A stretch of 5,482 nt of DNA, taken from an archaeon. GTDB taxonomy: Archaea; Thermoproteota; QMWL01. The first letter of the stretch is position 1; each line of letters begins with the position of its first letter. Below the pieces are notes generated by a model, which ran no database searches, was not told the origin of the DNA, and saw nothing but the letters and a program-made list of their open reading frames with translations. Both the position numbers and the translations under genes were made by a program. The DNA is taken from contig QMWL02000051.1 of the NCBI GenBank assembly GCA_003661605.2, positions 1 to 5,482 on the forward strand, written 5' to 3'. Shown piece after piece: positions 4,877-5,482 of this stretch.

Positions 4877-4900
4877 CATACCTTCATGTGCTGATGAGAC

Positions 4901-5482
4901 ATGGCGGTAGGCCAGCGTTATGAGGTCTTGTTGACTCTGGCAAGGAGGATTGCAAAATCCCTAGATATAAAGAGGAAACCAGGGAACTTGAGGAAGTTCT
5001 TAGATGATGTGTTTGATACCGTAGCTTCTAAGTTCGAGTTATGTAAAAGAGGCTTTCAGGCTAGAGCTGCTATTTACGGAGAAGCTTTTCAGGCCATTTT
5101 CACGGTTATCGTGGAAGAGCTATTCCCGGACCTAAGGCTCATTCACGGCTGCGAGATAGAGGAGGCATGTCTCACGGGTGTCGGGAAAGCAGATTTCGTC
5201 GCCGTGGATGATAAAGGCCGCATATTGGCGGTGATAGAGGCCAAGGGCTCGGCTGACCGCATAATATGCGATGGGAAAGTAATACGGTTGCCGAGGCCTG
5301 GTCTCATCAGGACAGATACCACCAAGAAGGCCATCGCTAATGCAGCACAGGTCAAATACGGCATATCCATGGATATGCCATATATTATAGTTACCAGCCA
5401 CAAGCCCGGTCCTAGCTCGAACTCGTATTGTATGTTAAGGCTAGTTGAAGGCAAGTTGGTGGACCTAGTAATAGATGTGACA
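4901..5482 (+). CDS. PD-(D/E)XK nuclease-like protein, probable restriction endonuclease, C-terminus cut by window edge
   Basis: From ATG 4901 there are 194 codons with no stop before the right edge. An in-frame TGA lies one codon upstream of this ATG, so this is the earliest possible start. After a helical N-terminal region (about 1-80), the segment GKADFVAVDDKGRILAVIEAKG gives D98, then E113-x-K115, spaced as in the PD-(D/E)XK nuclease core; E61 (YGEAFQ) could be the preceding helix acid. RLPRPGLIRTDTTKKA and NAAQVKYG (Q150) follow, then a strand YIIVTSHKPGPSS. The family uses metal ions to cut DNA; recognition sequence and partner are unknown. The single-gene context and the low G+C of its first part (75 of 180 bases, 42%, at 4921-5100, against 40 of 60 at 4021-4080 in feoB) suggest a transferred restriction gene, and a methyltransferase may lie just beyond the window. 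A repair nuclease is an alternative. Confidence 0.7.
   Translation, partial: MAVGQRYEVLLTLARRIAKSLDIKRKPGNLRKFLDDVFDTVASKFELCKRGFQARAAIYGEAFQAIFTVIVEELFPDLRLIHGCEIEEACLTGVGKADFVAVDDKGRILAVIEAKGSADRIICDGKVIRLPRPGLIRTDTTKKAIANAAQVKYGISMDMPYIIVTSHKPGPSSNSYCMLRLVEGKLVDLVIDVT

Noticed and set aside
4786..4900. Possible tRNA or attachment site at the composition break after feoB
   Set aside because: No cloverleaf, anticodon arm or T-loop sequence could be assembled.
4891..4930. TGATGA resembling the C box of an archaeal C/D guide RNA
   Set aside because: No D', C' or D boxes at suitable spacing were found, and the element overlaps the nuclease start region.

Overview
The window looks like a chromosomal piece of a G+C-rich, probably thermophilic archaeon, most likely in or near the Thermoproteota/Korarchaeota; the phylum is a guess from style. 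Evidence for archaea: TATA-type boxes of the TTATAA kind about 36-46 bp ahead of several starts, with short or absent leaders and no bacterial -35/-10 pairs; heavy use of AGG/AGA for Arg and ATA for Ile; and protein families that are typically archaeal (a COG1665-like nucleotidyltransferase, a Roadblock-like protein with winged helices, and MntR/DtxR + FeoA + FeoB as separate genes).

Layout, left to right. (1) 1-477, minus strand: N-terminal part of a predicted archaeal nucleotidyltransferase that runs off the left edge. (2) 653-901, plus: an 82-residue protein with eight cysteines in two zinc-binding modules, the second resembling DUF1540. (3) 920-1798, minus: a 292-residue protein with an N-terminal Roadblock/LC7-like domain followed by two winged-helix-like segments, convergent with the zinc protein and divergent from the iron block. 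(4) 1903-4785, plus: an iron block of DtxR-family repressor, FeoA, and FeoB ferrous iron transporter GTPase. (5) 4901-5482, plus: the first 194 codons of a PD-(D/E)XK nuclease-like protein, probably a restriction endonuclease. Its first part has a much lower G+C than its neighbours, which suggests recent acquisition.

How the genes work together. FeoB is the membrane Fe(II) transporter, FeoA its small SH3-like partner, and the DtxR-family protein the likely metal-sensing repressor. The strongest regulatory signal is a perfect 16-bp palindrome, ATTAGGCATGCCTAAT (2767-2782), just downstream of the feoB TATA box. A degenerate copy (10 of 14 core positions) lies at 2382-2395, downstream of the feoA TATA box. 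Each iron gene therefore seems to have its own promoter, and feoA and feoB appear to share one operator type, plausibly bound by the adjacent repressor. A 21-bp imperfect palindrome rich in A and T lies between the Roadblock-like gene and the repressor gene and probably forms their divergent promoter.

Points most worth a second look: the apparent feo operator pair, the hybrid Asp/Cys metal-site signature of the repressor, the extra cysteines beside the FeoB GCNVPA motif, the Roadblock/winged-helix protein divergent from a GTPase-transporter block, and the nuclease gene with its repeat-rich upstream region. No RNA gene, CRISPR array, insertion sequence or clear terminator was seen.
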